Below are positions 1-8,048 of a stretch of DNA of 64,000 bases, piece after piece (position 1 is the stretch's first letter; every line of letters starts with the position of its first letter). A program made the position numbers and the translations under genes. The notes beneath the pieces are model-generated. The model saw only the letters and a program-made list of their open reading frames with translations, did no database searches and was not told the DNA's origin. This stretch comes from Mesorhizobium sp. M1E.F.Ca.ET.045.02.1.1 (lineage in GTDB: Bacteria; Pseudomonadota; Alphaproteobacteria; Rhizobiales; Rhizobiaceae). Where the stretch lies: positions 5,532,501-5,596,500 of the forward strand of contig NZ_CP034447.1 of NCBI RefSeq assembly GCF_003952485.1, read 5' to 3'.

Positions 1-1
1 G

Positions 2-424
2 CGGATAACCGCTTTCGTCGAAGCTCTCCCATTGAAACCGGGACTTCGCGTCCTGGAGATCGGATGCGGCCCCGGCGTTGCCGCTCGTGCCGTCGCTCGC
101 CGTATCGGCCATGGCTTCATTCTGGCCATCGACCGTTCGGAAAAGGCAATCCAATTGGCGCGGGCGGGATCGGCCGATGAGATGGCTTTGGGCTGCCTTG
201 ATTTCAGGTGCGTAGCGATCGAGGACTTCGCGTTGAGGTCAGGCGAAGACCTCTTCGATATCGCCTTTGCGATGCGGGTCGGCGCCCTTGACGGGCGTCA
301 CCCCGAGGCTGGCCGGGCGGCGTTGACGCGCATCAAGTCCGCCCTGAAACCAGGTGGCCGGCTGTTCATCGACGGCGGCGATCCACTGAAGGAGGTCGAG
401 TTAGGGGGCGCCCTGCCTCTTTAG
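2..424 (+). CDS. SAM-dependent methyltransferase, 5'-truncated by the window edge
   Basis: The frame is open to the first bases of the window, so the N-terminus is missing. About 140 residues are visible. A class I methyltransferase motif I (VLEIGCGPG) lies near visible residues 18-26, followed by an acidic strand end (AIDRS) that would bind the ribose of S-adenosylmethionine. A late strand (LKPGGRLFIDG) matches motif III of the fold. Substrate cannot be told. The stop codon overlaps the stop of the convergent gene on the other strand by a few bases. I am confident of the fold, not of the function; a TTG at 32 could also serve as start, but the glycine-rich motif would then sit unusually close to the N-terminus. 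Confidence 0.8.
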   Translation, partial: RITAFVEALPLKPGLRVLEIGCGPGVAARAVARRIGHGFILAIDRSEKAIQLARAGSADEMALGCLDFRCVAIEDFALRSGEDLFDIAFAMRVGALDGRHPEAGRAALTRIKSALKPGGRLFIDGGDPLKEVELGGALPL

Positions 425-831
425 AAAAACCCGTCGAGAAACGCAGCCGTCTCGCCTGAAATGCCGATGACCTTGTTCGTCGCCTGGCGGTAGAATTTGA
501 AATTGAGCTCGGTCTCGGGCCGACCGTCCTTCCAGTCCTTGAACCGCTTGAGCTCGTCCCGGCCCAATCGCCGAGCGGTCGATGCGGTGCGGCGGATGGA
601 AACACTGACGCGCGGCGTCTGCCGTTCGAGGTCGGGCCTTCTGGGGGCGGCTTCGGACAGCGTGATGATGCCGCGCGCGACGAGTCCCTGCCCGCCTTCG
701 TTCTCGCTGGCGAACAGGAAGATGACGTCGCCCTCGGCGATTTGCTTGCCGCCATACATGGTCTTCTGCGCGGCGAAGATGAATGTCTCCGCCTGCGGAT
801 CCCTGATCTCGGCCTTGATCGCGAACGCCAT
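421..831 (-). CDS. Hypothetical protein, possibly PUA/EVE-like fold
   Basis: A 136-residue soluble protein with no membrane segment. The start is the ATG at 831; the frame runs further upstream, but that part lies antisense to nothing useful and antiparallel to the end of the epimerase gene. The middle (GGKQIAEGDVIFLFASENEG followed by GLVARGII) resembles the strand pattern of PUA/ASCH/EVE-type small RNA- or modified-base-binding domains, where a GD-x-I/V-F strand is typical. That is inference from pattern only. It lies 14 bases after the stop of the aldose epimerase gene on the same strand, so the two are probably cotranscribed. Function unknown. Confidence 0.7.
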   Translation of the reverse strand: MAFAIKAEIRDPQAETFIFAAQKTMYGGKQIAEGDVIFLFASENEGGQGLVARGIITLSEAAPRRPDLERQTPRVSVSIRRTASTARRLGRDELKRFKDWKDGRPETELNFKFYRQATNKVIGISGETAAFLDGFF

Positions 832-845
832 GGCTTCGACGGCTC

Positions 846-1718
846 TCAGCCGACGCCGATCTGATAGCTCAGGGTCCGCTTCGCGCCCGGCTCGATCAGC
901 ATCACGCCTGGCTTGTCGGCAAATTCGCCGTCGAAATCGACCGGGCTTGCGAGGCCATGCCAGGGCTCGATGCACAGGAACGGCGCCCCGCCGGGTTTGG
1001 ACCAGATGCCCAGCTCGTTGAACCCCTGCCAGGACATCTCTATCGATGGGCCGCGGTCGGCGGCATAGCGGACGCTGGTGCTGGCAGGCTGGTCCAGGAT
1101 GACCGCGTCATCGTCGAACAGCCGTTCGGAGAGCGCAAGCGCCTTGCCTTCGATGGGCGTTGGCTGCGGTGCCGGGAGCAAAAGCCCATCCTTCAGGCGG
1201 CGGATCGGCGCGGGCTCATTGTCGGCAAAGGTCAGCCGATAGGCTTCCTTGGGCAGTTCCGGCAGCAGCGGCCAGTTGAAGGCGGGGTGAGCGCCGATCG
1301 AGGCCGGCAGCAGTTCTTCGCCTATGTTGGTAACTTCGAAGGTCACGTCTAGCTGCCGAGGAGCGAGGCTATAGCTTACGGTCAGATAGAAAGCGAATGG
1401 GTAATGGACACTGGTTTCGGCACCGTCCATTAGGACCAGGGTGCAGGACGAAGGCGTCCGCTGCACCCAGGCGAAGCGCCTGTCGCGGGCGAAACCATGC
1501 TGCGTCATCGGATAGTTTTGGCCGCGATGGCGCAACCGGTCGCCCTTGAGCCGGCCGACGATCGGAAACAGGACTGGGGAATGGCGCCGCCAGGCAGGCC
1601 CTGCCTGCCACAGAAGCTCCGTGCCGTCGGCGTCGCGCAAGGAAACCAATTCGGCGCCCTGCCCGACGATGGTCGCCGAGATGCCGTCACCGTGAAGCAT
1701 CAGGCTATCCTGTTCCAT
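846..1718 (-). CDS. Aldose 1-epimerase family protein
   Basis: A 290-residue protein of the galactose mutarotase-like superfamily, which interconverts alpha and beta anomers of sugars. The N-terminal block (SPVLFPIVGRLKGD, about residues 47-60) and the following MTQHGFARD carry the substrate-binding arginine and the catalytic-region histidine typical of the LacX/YeaD-like branch. A conserved mid-protein IGAHPAFNWP contains the second expected histidine. The C-terminus has CIEPWHGLASP with the expected acidic residue. Length fits the family. No signal peptide, so cytoplasmic. Likely cotranscribed with the downstream 136-residue hypothetical gene. The exact sugar or sugar phosphate is not evident. 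Confidence 0.9.
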   Translation of the reverse strand: MEQDSLMLHGDGISATIVGQGAELVSLRDADGTELLWQAGPAWRRHSPVLFPIVGRLKGDRLRHRGQNYPMTQHGFARDRRFAWVQRTPSSCTLVLMDGAETSVHYPFAFYLTVSYSLAPRQLDVTFEVTNIGEELLPASIGAHPAFNWPLLPELPKEAYRLTFADNEPAPIRRLKDGLLLPAPQPTPIEGKALALSERLFDDDAVILDQPASTSVRYAADRGPSIEMSWQGFNELGIWSKPGGAPFLCIEPWHGLASPVDFDGEFADKPGVMLIEPGAKRTLSYQIGVG

Positions 1719-1842
1719 GTGACCTCGCGGCTGGCTCGTGTGCCCGGCAGGCTAGCAAAAGGCCGCGCGTGAACTCAAGGGCGGCGGGCCATGACGCACT
1801 TCACGCTTTCAGGACGAACGATCCACGACCCGTGCCTGCCCG

Positions 1843-1874
1843 AAAAAAGTGGCCGGAGGTTGCCCTCCAGCCAC
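1843..1874 (-). terminator. Intrinsic terminator after the Bax-inhibitor gene
   Basis: Read on the minus strand, GTGGCTGGAGG and CCTCCGGCCAC form an 11-bp stem with one mismatch around a four-base loop, and six T residues follow. It lies 36 bases after the stop codon of the BI-1 gene and points the right way. Confidence 0.8.
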
Positions 1875-1909
1875 GCCAAGGTCAGCAGTGGTGCCTGCTA
1901 CGGTCCGGA

Positions 1910-2626
1910 CTATTCGCGCTCGCCGGTGAAATTCAGCAGCAGCTGGAAGATGTTGATGAAATTCAGATAGAGCGAGAAGGCGCCGAAGACGGCGAGCTTC
2001 TGCTGCGATTCCGCGTCGAAATTGTCGGCATACTGCTCCTTGATCGTCTGCGTATCCCAGGCGGTCAGGCCGATGAAGACGGCAATGCCGATCACCGAGA
2101 TGGCAAACTGCAGCGCGGTCGAGCCCAGGAACAGGTTGACGAGGCTGGCAATCACCACGCCGATCAGGCCCATGATCAGGAAGGACGAGAACTGCGTCAG
2201 GTCGCGCCTGGTCGTGTAGCCATAGAGGCTGGTGGCGCCGAACATCGTCGCAGCGATGAAGAAGGTGCGCGCGATGCTGGTGCCGGTGAACACCAGGAAC
2301 ACGGAAGCGAGCGACAGGCCCATGACGGCACAGAAGGCCCAGAACATGGCCTGCGCGCTTGCCGCCGACATCGTCTGCATCTTGAACGAGAAGAGCATGA
2401 CGAAGGCGAGCGGCGCCAGCATCACCACCCATTTCAGCGGGCTGGAGAAGATCGGCACGTAGAGCGCCGGCGTCGAGGCGACGGCCAAGGCGACAAGGCC
2501 GGTGACGACGAGGCCGAGGCCCATATAGTTGTAGACGCGCAGCATGTGCTTGCGCAGGCCCTCGTCATAGACCGCGCCGGTCTGGACGCCGGCGCCCATT
2601 CGGTATCCCAGATTGGGGCTGTTCAT
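1910..2626 (-). CDS. Bax inhibitor-1/YccA family membrane protein
   Basis: A 238-residue integral membrane protein with about seven hydrophobic segments from residue 35 to the C-terminus. The family signature is present near residues 186-196 (GLTAWDTQTIK), with the aspartate that in bacterial homologues takes part in pH-dependent calcium leak. A good Shine-Dalgarno (AAGGAG) sits before the ATG. It follows the anti-sigma gene by 38 bases on the same strand and ends in a clear terminator, so it may be the last gene of the sigma-factor operon. Family members are linked to membrane stress and protease (FtsH) regulation; the role here is not visible. Confidence 0.92.
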   Translation of the reverse strand: MNSPNLGYRMGAGVQTGAVYDEGLRKHMLRVYNYMGLGLVVTGLVALAVASTPALYVPIFSSPLKWVVMLAPLAFVMLFSFKMQTMSAASAQAMFWAFCAVMGLSLASVFLVFTGTSIARTFFIAATMFGATSLYGYTTRRDLTQFSSFLIMGLIGVVIASLVNLFLGSTALQFAISVIGIAVFIGLTAWDTQTIKEQYADNFDAESQQKLAVFGAFSLYLNFINIFQLLLNFTGERE

Positions 2627-2664
2627 TTGGGTTCTCCTTGGTTGGATCGGTTTGATTGGGCGTT

Positions 2665-3438
2665 TCAGTAAAGCGTTCGGGCCAGCTTTTCGGCGGCCCG
2701 GTCGAGATCGCCGGCATCGCCTCGTCCGACGACGGCGTAGGCCACCTCGCCGATCTGGAAATAGGCGGATGAGATATCGCCCGAGGGCGCGACCGTCGGT
2801 TTCACCACGTCGAACGTGCCCGGCCTGATGGCGAAGAGCGACACCAGGCCGAGGTCCTTCGTCTCGACCGCCATCTCGACGCTCGGCCCGAAACGCGACG
2901 GATAGATCTGGACGTCTCGTATCTTCCAGTCATCGGGAAGCGAGGGCATGACGATCGCTGTCGCGGCGCGGATTTCGTCGGCATTGTAATTTGGCGCTTC
3001 GGCCTGAGATGGCATCGTCTCGCGCACCAGCGTCGTCCGGTGCGCGCTCACCGCTTCCTCGACATAGGCGGGCGGCTGCGTCGAGGCGACAACCTTGGTC
3101 ACCGCGATCGGCCCGAAGAAGCCGTTGGCGAGCCAGCCCGCCGCCACCAGCACGGCGGCCGCGGCCGCCCGCTGCAGCACGGAAAAGACGCGATCCCTGG
3201 CGAGCGCCCTCTCCAGCCGGCGCGCCGCCTCGGTTGTTGCCGGCTGCGCCATGCCGCCCGACCCGGCCAACGCCACGCGCAACTCGTCGCGCGTCCTGAG
3301 ATCGGACATCACCCGCGCCGCCACCTCGGGACGGGCGGACAGGAACGCCTCGACCTCGATGCGGCGGGCAACGTCGAGCTGATCGTCGACATAGGCGTCG
3401 AGATCGGCATCGGTTACGGGATCGACGATAGCGGTCAT
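2665..3438 (-). CDS. Membrane-anchored anti-sigma factor
   Basis: A 257-residue protein encoded directly after an ECF sigma factor with a 4-base ATGA overlap, the usual arrangement of a sigma/anti-sigma pair. The N-terminal 60 residues (DADLDAYVDDQLD, then VEAFLSARPEVAARV) match the helical anti-sigma domain, followed by a single transmembrane segment near residues 88-110 (AAAAAVLVAAGWLANGFFG) and an extracytoplasmic C-terminal domain of about 140 residues. The zinc-binding HxxxCxxC motif of ZAS proteins is absent; there is no cysteine in the domain. It would hold the sigma factor at the membrane until a signal releases it. The signal is unknown. Confidence 0.82.
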   Translation of the reverse strand: MTAIVDPVTDADLDAYVDDQLDVARRIEVEAFLSARPEVAARVMSDLRTRDELRVALAGSGGMAQPATTEAARRLERALARDRVFSVLQRAAAAAVLVAAGWLANGFFGPIAVTKVVASTQPPAYVEEAVSAHRTTLVRETMPSQAEAPNYNADEIRAATAIVMPSLPDDWKIRDVQIYPSRFGPSVEMAVETKDLGLVSLFAIRPGTFDVVKPTVAPSGDISSAYFQIGEVAYAVVGRGDAGDLDRAAEKLARTLY

Positions 3439-3980
3439 GGTTCAACTCCCACGATCCTCAGGTGATTTTTGCCGCGCGCCGAAGCGCCCTCCTCCATCTC
3501 GCGCAGCGCGGCACGCGCGCGGCCGATGCGCGACATCAACGTTCCGAGCGGCACGCCGCTGACTTCCGCTGCCTGGGCGTAGCTCAGCCCTTCGATGGCG
3601 ACGAGATGCAGGGCGGAGCGTTGTTCCTCAGGCAGCGACAGGAAGGCTTCCCGCACCTGCGAGAGGCGCACCCGGTGATCCTGCGGCGCGGGTGCGCTGA
3701 CATCGGCAAGATGTCCGGCCTGCTCGATGCGCGCGGCTTCCGACCGGCGCGAGCGCACACCGTCGATGAAGATGTTGTGCACGATCGCGAGCAGCCAGGC
3801 GCGCAAATTGCCGCCCGAGCGAAAGGTGCCGCGACGCTCATAGGCGCGCACCAGCGCATCGTGGACCAGATCCTCCGCATCGGCGCTGTCGCGCGTCAGC
3901 GAGCGCGCGTAGCGCCGCAGCGACCCCAACTGCCCGACAATATCGACCATCGACCGTTTCATGCCCTGTTTACGGAGCAT
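3435..3980 (-). CDS. ECF-family RNA polymerase sigma factor
   Basis: A 181-residue group IV sigma factor. Region 2 is visible at about residues 25-85 (DAEDLVHDALVRAYER, then LRAWLLAIVHNIFID), and region 4 at about 120-165 (LPEEQRSALHLVAIEGLSYAQAAEVSGVPLGTLMSRIGRARAAL), a helix-turn-helix that reads the -35 element. The start at 3980 is the first ATG; the ATG at 3962 (MKRSM) is equally plausible and has a weak AGGG before it. Translationally coupled to the anti-sigma gene by the ATGA overlap. Such pairs usually control their own promoter, but I could not point to a convincing paired site upstream. Confidence 0.9.
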   Translation of the reverse strand: MLRKQGMKRSMVDIVGQLGSLRRYARSLTRDSADAEDLVHDALVRAYERRGTFRSGGNLRAWLLAIVHNIFIDGVRSRRSEAARIEQAGHLADVSAPAPQDHRVRLSQVREAFLSLPEEQRSALHLVAIEGLSYAQAAEVSGVPLGTLMSRIGRARAALREMEEGASARGKNHLRIVGVEP

Positions 3981-4171
3981 GTGGGGACTTTAATCCCGCC
4001 CGCCGCTTTCTTTTGCGATTACGGGACACGCCACCAGCCGAGACTTTGCCAGTCGCCGGCTCGCCAGCCGTCCAGATGCCGACGCTTGTCCGCTTCAGAC
4101 ATGGCGAACGAAAACCGCTGGCGAAGCGCGGCCGATTTGCGTATCACTCCGCCGCCATTGGAGCCTCATCG

Positions 4172-5356
4172 ATGTTCGAAAACCTGCAGCCCGCGCCCTC
4201 CGACAAGATCCTCGCCCTGATCGGCCTCTACCGCGCCGACACGCGGCCCGGCAAGGTCGACCTCGGCGTCGGCGTCTACAAGGATCGGGATGGCAAAACA
4301 CCGGTGATGCGCGCCGTTCGCGAGGCGGAGAAGCGGCTGCTCGCCAGCCAGGACACCAAGACCTATCTCGGTCTTGCCGGCGATACCGGCTTCAACGCCG
4401 CGATGATCAAGCTTGCCTTCGGCGAGAAGGCGGATCTTTCGCGCATCCGCGCGGCGCAAGCGCCGGGCGGATCGGGCGCGCTCAGGCTGGTGGCGGAACT
4501 TCTGCAGCGCACGCGCCCCGGCGCGACGGTCTGGCTGTCCGATCCGACCTGGCCGAACCACCTGCCGGTGATGCGCGCCGCCGGCCTCAAGGTGCGCGAC
4601 TATCCCTATTTCGACGCCGCGTCGGGCGCCGTCCGCTTCGACGACATGGTGGCGGCGCTCAAGACGGCCAACAGCGGCGATGTCGTGCTGCTGCATGGCT
4701 GCTGTCACAACCCGACGGGCGCCAATCTCGATGCGGCGCAGTGGGCCAAGGTTGCCGAGGTGCTGCTCGAGCGCGACCTGCTGCCCTTCGTCGATATCGC
4801 TTACCAGGGTTTCGGCGAAGGCCTCGACGCCGACGCCGCCGGACTGCGGCTGCTGGCCGACAAGGTCCCGGAAATGGTCGTGGCCTCGAGCTGTTCGAAG
4901 AATTTCGCCGTCTATCGCGACCGCGTCGGCGCCGCGATGATCATGGCCAAGGACAGCGCGCAGGCGGATGTGGCGATGAGCCAGATGCTGGCGGCGGCCC
5001 GAGCGCTCTATTCAATGCCGCCGGACCACGGCGCGGCGGCCGTGCGCATGGTGCTGGAAGACGCCTCGCTCAAGAAGGACTGGGAAGCGGAGCTCGAAGA
5101 GATGCGCTTGCGCATGCTCAGGCTGCGCGTCGCTTTCGCCGAGGCGTTGCGCCGGCAGTCCAACTCCGACCGCTTCGATTTCGTCGCCAGCCATCGCGGC
5201 ATGTTCTCCCGCCTCGGGCTGACGGAAGCCCAAGTCGAGCGCCTGCGCACCGAACATGCCGTCTATATGGTTGGCGACAGCCGCATCAACGTGGCCGGCC
5301 TGCCGGAGGACGGCATGGACGATCTCGCCAAGGCGATCGTCTCGGTTCTCGACTGA
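4172..5356 (+). CDS. Class I aspartate/aromatic amino acid aminotransferase
   Basis: A 394-residue PLP-dependent transaminase of the aspartate/tyrosine type. The N-terminus (MFENLQPAPSDKILALIGLY, then KVDLGVGVYKD) is the classic family I-alpha start. HGCCHNPTGAN holds the PLP-contacting asparagine, and ASSCSKNFAVYRDRVG carries the lysine that forms the Schiff base. The C-terminal block GMFSRLGL and the SRINVAGL arginine bind the substrate carboxylate. The start is the ATG at 4172; the upstream open frame has no family similarity. It would move amino groups between aspartate or aromatic amino acids and 2-oxoglutarate. Which substrate is preferred cannot be read from sequence. Confidence 0.93.
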   Translation: MFENLQPAPSDKILALIGLYRADTRPGKVDLGVGVYKDRDGKTPVMRAVREAEKRLLASQDTKTYLGLAGDTGFNAAMIKLAFGEKADLSRIRAAQAPGGSGALRLVAELLQRTRPGATVWLSDPTWPNHLPVMRAAGLKVRDYPYFDAASGAVRFDDMVAALKTANSGDVVLLHGCCHNPTGANLDAAQWAKVAEVLLERDLLPFVDIAYQGFGEGLDADAAGLRLLADKVPEMVVASSCSKNFAVYRDRVGAAMIMAKDSAQADVAMSQMLAAARALYSMPPDHGAAAVRMVLEDASLKKDWEAELEEMRLRMLRLRVAFAEALRRQSNSDRFDFVASHRGMFSRLGLTEAQVERLRTEHAVYMVGDSRINVAGLPEDGMDDLAKAIVSVLD

Positions 5357-5437
5357 AAACGGCGCAACTGTGGACAATAGGCTTTTGCCGGCCAGCGGGA
5401 TTGGCCGCCTGCCGCTGCGCGCGCTAGAGTTTGCAAG

Positions 5438-6262
5438 ATGAAACCCTCGAAGGACATTTCCCGGCTGATCGAGATCATGGCGGCGCTCAGGGCGCCGAAG
5501 ACTGGCTGTCCATGGGACATCGAGCAGAATTTCTCGACCATCGCGCCCTACACGATCGAGGAAGCCTATGAGGTGGCGGACGCGATCGCGCGGGGCGATC
5601 TCGACGATCTGCGCGAGGAACTGGGCGACCTCTTGCTGCAGGTCGTCTATCATGCGCAGATGGCCGAGGAAGCCGGCGAGTTCGCGTTCGGCGACGTCGT
5701 CGAGGCCATCACCACCAAGATGATCCGCCGCCATCCGCATGTCTTCGGCGACGAGGAAGCGCGCAGCGCCGGCATGGCCAAGGGCATGTGGGAGAAGATC
5801 AAGTCGGCGGAGAAGGCCGACAAGCGCAACGCCCGCATCGCGCGCGGCCTCGACCCGGAAGATCACGGCAAGGGTTATCTTGACAGCGTGCCGGTTGCGC
5901 TGCCTGCCTTGACCCGTGCGCTCAAGCTGCAGGAGAAAGCGGCCCGCGTCGGTTTCGACTGGAGCGAGGCGGCGCCGATCCTCGACAAGATCGAGGAAGA
6001 GATCGGCGAGTTGCGCGAGGCGCTCGCCACGGGTGACGCAGCGCCCATCAAGGACGAGTTCGGCGACATGCTGTTTGCCGTCGTCAACCTCGGCCGCCAT
6101 TTGAAGCTTGATGCCGAAGCCGCGCTCAGCGGCACCAACGAGAAATTCCGCTCGCGATTCCACTATGTCGAGCAGGCTCTGGAGGCTGCGGGTAGTACGC
6201 TCGAGAGAGCGACGCTGGACGAGATGGAAGCGCTCTGGCAGCAGGCCAAAAGCGCAAAATAA
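5438..6262 (+). CDS. mazG: Nucleoside triphosphate pyrophosphohydrolase MazG
   Basis: A 274-residue protein with two MazG domains, the length of the two-domain form. Domain 1 (about residues 20-105) has the GCPWD entry and the metal-binding EEAYEVADAI...LREELGDLLLQV pattern (EExxE-x(n)-ExxD). Domain 2 (about 165-255) repeats it as KIEEEIGELREAL and DEFGDMLFAVVNL. MazG hydrolyses noncanonical and regulatory nucleoside triphosphates to monophosphate and pyrophosphate, and can act as a house-cleaning enzyme that also affects (p)ppGpp. It lies 81 bases after the aminotransferase gene on the same strand and is convergent with hflX, only 8 bases apart. Confidence 0.95.
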   Translation: MKPSKDISRLIEIMAALRAPKTGCPWDIEQNFSTIAPYTIEEAYEVADAIARGDLDDLREELGDLLLQVVYHAQMAEEAGEFAFGDVVEAITTKMIRRHPHVFGDEEARSAGMAKGMWEKIKSAEKADKRNARIARGLDPEDHGKGYLDSVPVALPALTRALKLQEKAARVGFDWSEAAPILDKIEEEIGELREALATGDAAPIKDEFGDMLFAVVNLGRHLKLDAEAALSGTNEKFRSRFHYVEQALEAAGSTLERATLDEMEALWQQAKSAK

Positions 6263-6270
6263 GCAGCAGG

Positions 6271-7659
6271 TTAACTGCCTGTCTTGCGATGCAGCCTGCT
6301 CTCGATCTCTTGCCGGGCGCTGTGCGTCGCCGTCAGCGAGAGGGTGACGCTGCCGTCCTCGTTGTCGGTCCGTGAGACGACATCGCCGTTGCGGTAGAGC
6401 CAGTCGACCTGGCCGAGTTGGGCCGGGCTCAGCGTCACCGTCATTGTTTCGAGCTCGCCCGACACCCTGGTCTCGATGAGCGCCTTCAGCGCGTCGATTC
6501 CCTCGCCGGTCGCCGCCGATATCGCGATCGGCGGCGCCTTGCCGCCGGCGCTCCCGACAAGCAGGCGCTCGCGATTGCCTTCGTCGAGCAGGTCGATCTT
6601 GTTCCACACCTCGATCACGCGGCTGGTGTCCGCGGCATCGACGCCGAGATCGCCGAGAATGCGCTCGACATCCTCCGCCTGCGCTGCCGTGTCGGGATCG
6701 GAAATGTCGCGCAGATGCAGCACGAGATCGGCCTCGACGACCTCTTCCAGCGTCGCCCGGAAGGCCGCGACCAGATGCGTCGGCAGGTCGGAGATGAAGC
6801 CGACAGTGTCGGACAGGATGATCGGCGTGCCGTGCGGCAGCCGCACGCGGCGCAGTGTCGGATCGAGCGTGGCGAACAGCATGTCCTCGGCCAGAACCCC
6901 TGCTCCGGTCATCCGGTTGAACAGCGTCGATTTTCCGGCATTGGTGTAACCGACGATCGCTACAACCGGGAAAGGAACCTTCTTGCGCTTGGCCCGGTGC
7001 AGGTCGCGCGTGCGGCGAACCGTCTCCAGCTCATGTTTCAGCTTGGTGATCTTGTCCTGCAGGATGCGCCGGTCGGACTCGATCTGTGTTTCGCCGGGAC
7101 CGCCGAGAAAACCGGCGCCGCCGCGTTGCCGTTCGAGGTGGGTCCAGCTCCGCACCAGCCGGCCTTTCTGGTAGTTGAGATGCGCCAGCTCGACCTGCAG
7201 CGTGCCTTCCTTGGTCCGCGCGCGCTCGCCGAAGATCTCGAGAATCAGCCCGGTGCGGTCGAGCACCTTGGCGTTGAGTTCCTTTTCGAGATTGCGCTGC
7301 TGCACCGGCGTCAGCGGGTGGTCGACGATGACCAGCTCCGCCTTGCGCTCCTTCACGATGTCGGCGAACTCCGCCACCTTACCGCTGCCGAGCAGCGTCG
7401 CCGGGCGTGGGTCGGCGACCGTCACCACCGCGGTGTGGACCGGATTGAGATCGATGGCGCTCGCAAGGCCGACCGCTTCGTCGTGGCGGGCATCGGCCGA
7501 GCGACTCAGGCGCGGACGGTTCGAATCGTCTTCGCCGCGCGGCTGACGGGTAAGCACCGGCACAATGACGACCGCCCGGGTCGGATCCTTAGCCTCCGGC
7601 CCGAGCTGGTGCCCTTGTTTCCCGCGAACGCTGCGGTCCGCGTCCTTTTCACGTGCCAA
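6271..7659 (-). CDS. hflX: Ribosome-splitting GTPase HflX
   Basis: A 462-residue Obg-HflX family GTPase that binds the 50S subunit and splits stalled or hibernating ribosomes. An N-terminal ATP-binding HflX domain precedes a coiled-coil region (IQSDRRILQDKI-like heptads, about residues 185-220) and then the G domain. G1 is GYTNAGKSTLFNRM, G3 is DTVGFISDLP and G4 is NKID. The start is TTG at 7659, directly abutting the TGA of hfq (TGATTG), so translation is likely coupled to hfq. Family length is usually 430-480 residues, consistent with this start. hfq-hflX is a conserved gene pair in proteobacteria. Confidence 0.94.
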   Translation of the reverse strand: MAREKDADRSVRGKQGHQLGPEAKDPTRAVVIVPVLTRQPRGEDDSNRPRLSRSADARHDEAVGLASAIDLNPVHTAVVTVADPRPATLLGSGKVAEFADIVKERKAELVIVDHPLTPVQQRNLEKELNAKVLDRTGLILEIFGERARTKEGTLQVELAHLNYQKGRLVRSWTHLERQRGGAGFLGGPGETQIESDRRILQDKITKLKHELETVRRTRDLHRAKRKKVPFPVVAIVGYTNAGKSTLFNRMTGAGVLAEDMLFATLDPTLRRVRLPHGTPIILSDTVGFISDLPTHLVAAFRATLEEVVEADLVLHLRDISDPDTAAQAEDVERILGDLGVDAADTSRVIEVWNKIDLLDEGNRERLLVGSAGGKAPPIAISAATGEGIDALKALIETRVSGELETMTVTLSPAQLGQVDWLYRNGDVVSRTDNEDGSVTLSLTATHSARQEIESRLHRKTGS

Positions 7660-7905
7660 TCAGGCGCCCTGGCCTTCCTCGCCATCGAACATCTGTACCG
7701 GCTGGCTCGGCATGATCGTGGAAATGGCGTGCTTGTAGACGAGCTGGGAATGCCCGTCGCGCCGCAACAACACACAAAAATTGTCGAACGAAGTGACGAC
7801 GCCGGTCAGCTTCACGCCGTTGATGAGGAAGATGGTAAGTGGATTTTTGCTCTTGCGAACTGAATTCAGGAACAGGTCCTGAAGGTTTTGCGATCGTTCC
7901 GCCAT
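7660..7905 (-). CDS. hfq: RNA chaperone Hfq
   Basis: An 81-residue Sm-like protein that forms a hexameric ring and helps small RNAs pair with mRNAs. Sm1 ([37 protein letters not shown]) and Sm2 with the diagnostic YKHAIST are intact. The C-terminal tail is short (ending DGEEGQGA), as usual in rhizobia and unlike the long tail of E. coli. The start is the ATG at 7905; an upstream extension of the frame has no similarity to Hfq. In rhizobia Hfq also affects nitrogen regulation and nifA expression, which fits its position beside the ntr genes. Cotranscribed with hflX. Confidence 0.97.
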   Translation of the reverse strand: MAERSQNLQDLFLNSVRKSKNPLTIFLINGVKLTGVVTSFDNFCVLLRRDGHSQLVYKHAISTIMPSQPVQMFDGEEGQGA

Positions 7906-8048
7906 TGTTTTTGTCTTTCGCCGATCCCCTTCGGTTTGCGGGCCAATGCGCCAAATTACGCGGCACGTGTCAAGCGCGCAAACCCCCTCTTGCCGCCTAA
8001 ACGACAAGCAGAACGAGATAGTTGAGGTTCATTCCACCTTTGCGGTTA

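Noticed and set aside
5012..6607. A 531-codon minus-strand frame opposite the aminotransferase end and mazG.
   Set aside because: Shadow frame; mazG on the plus strand has both MazG domains intact.
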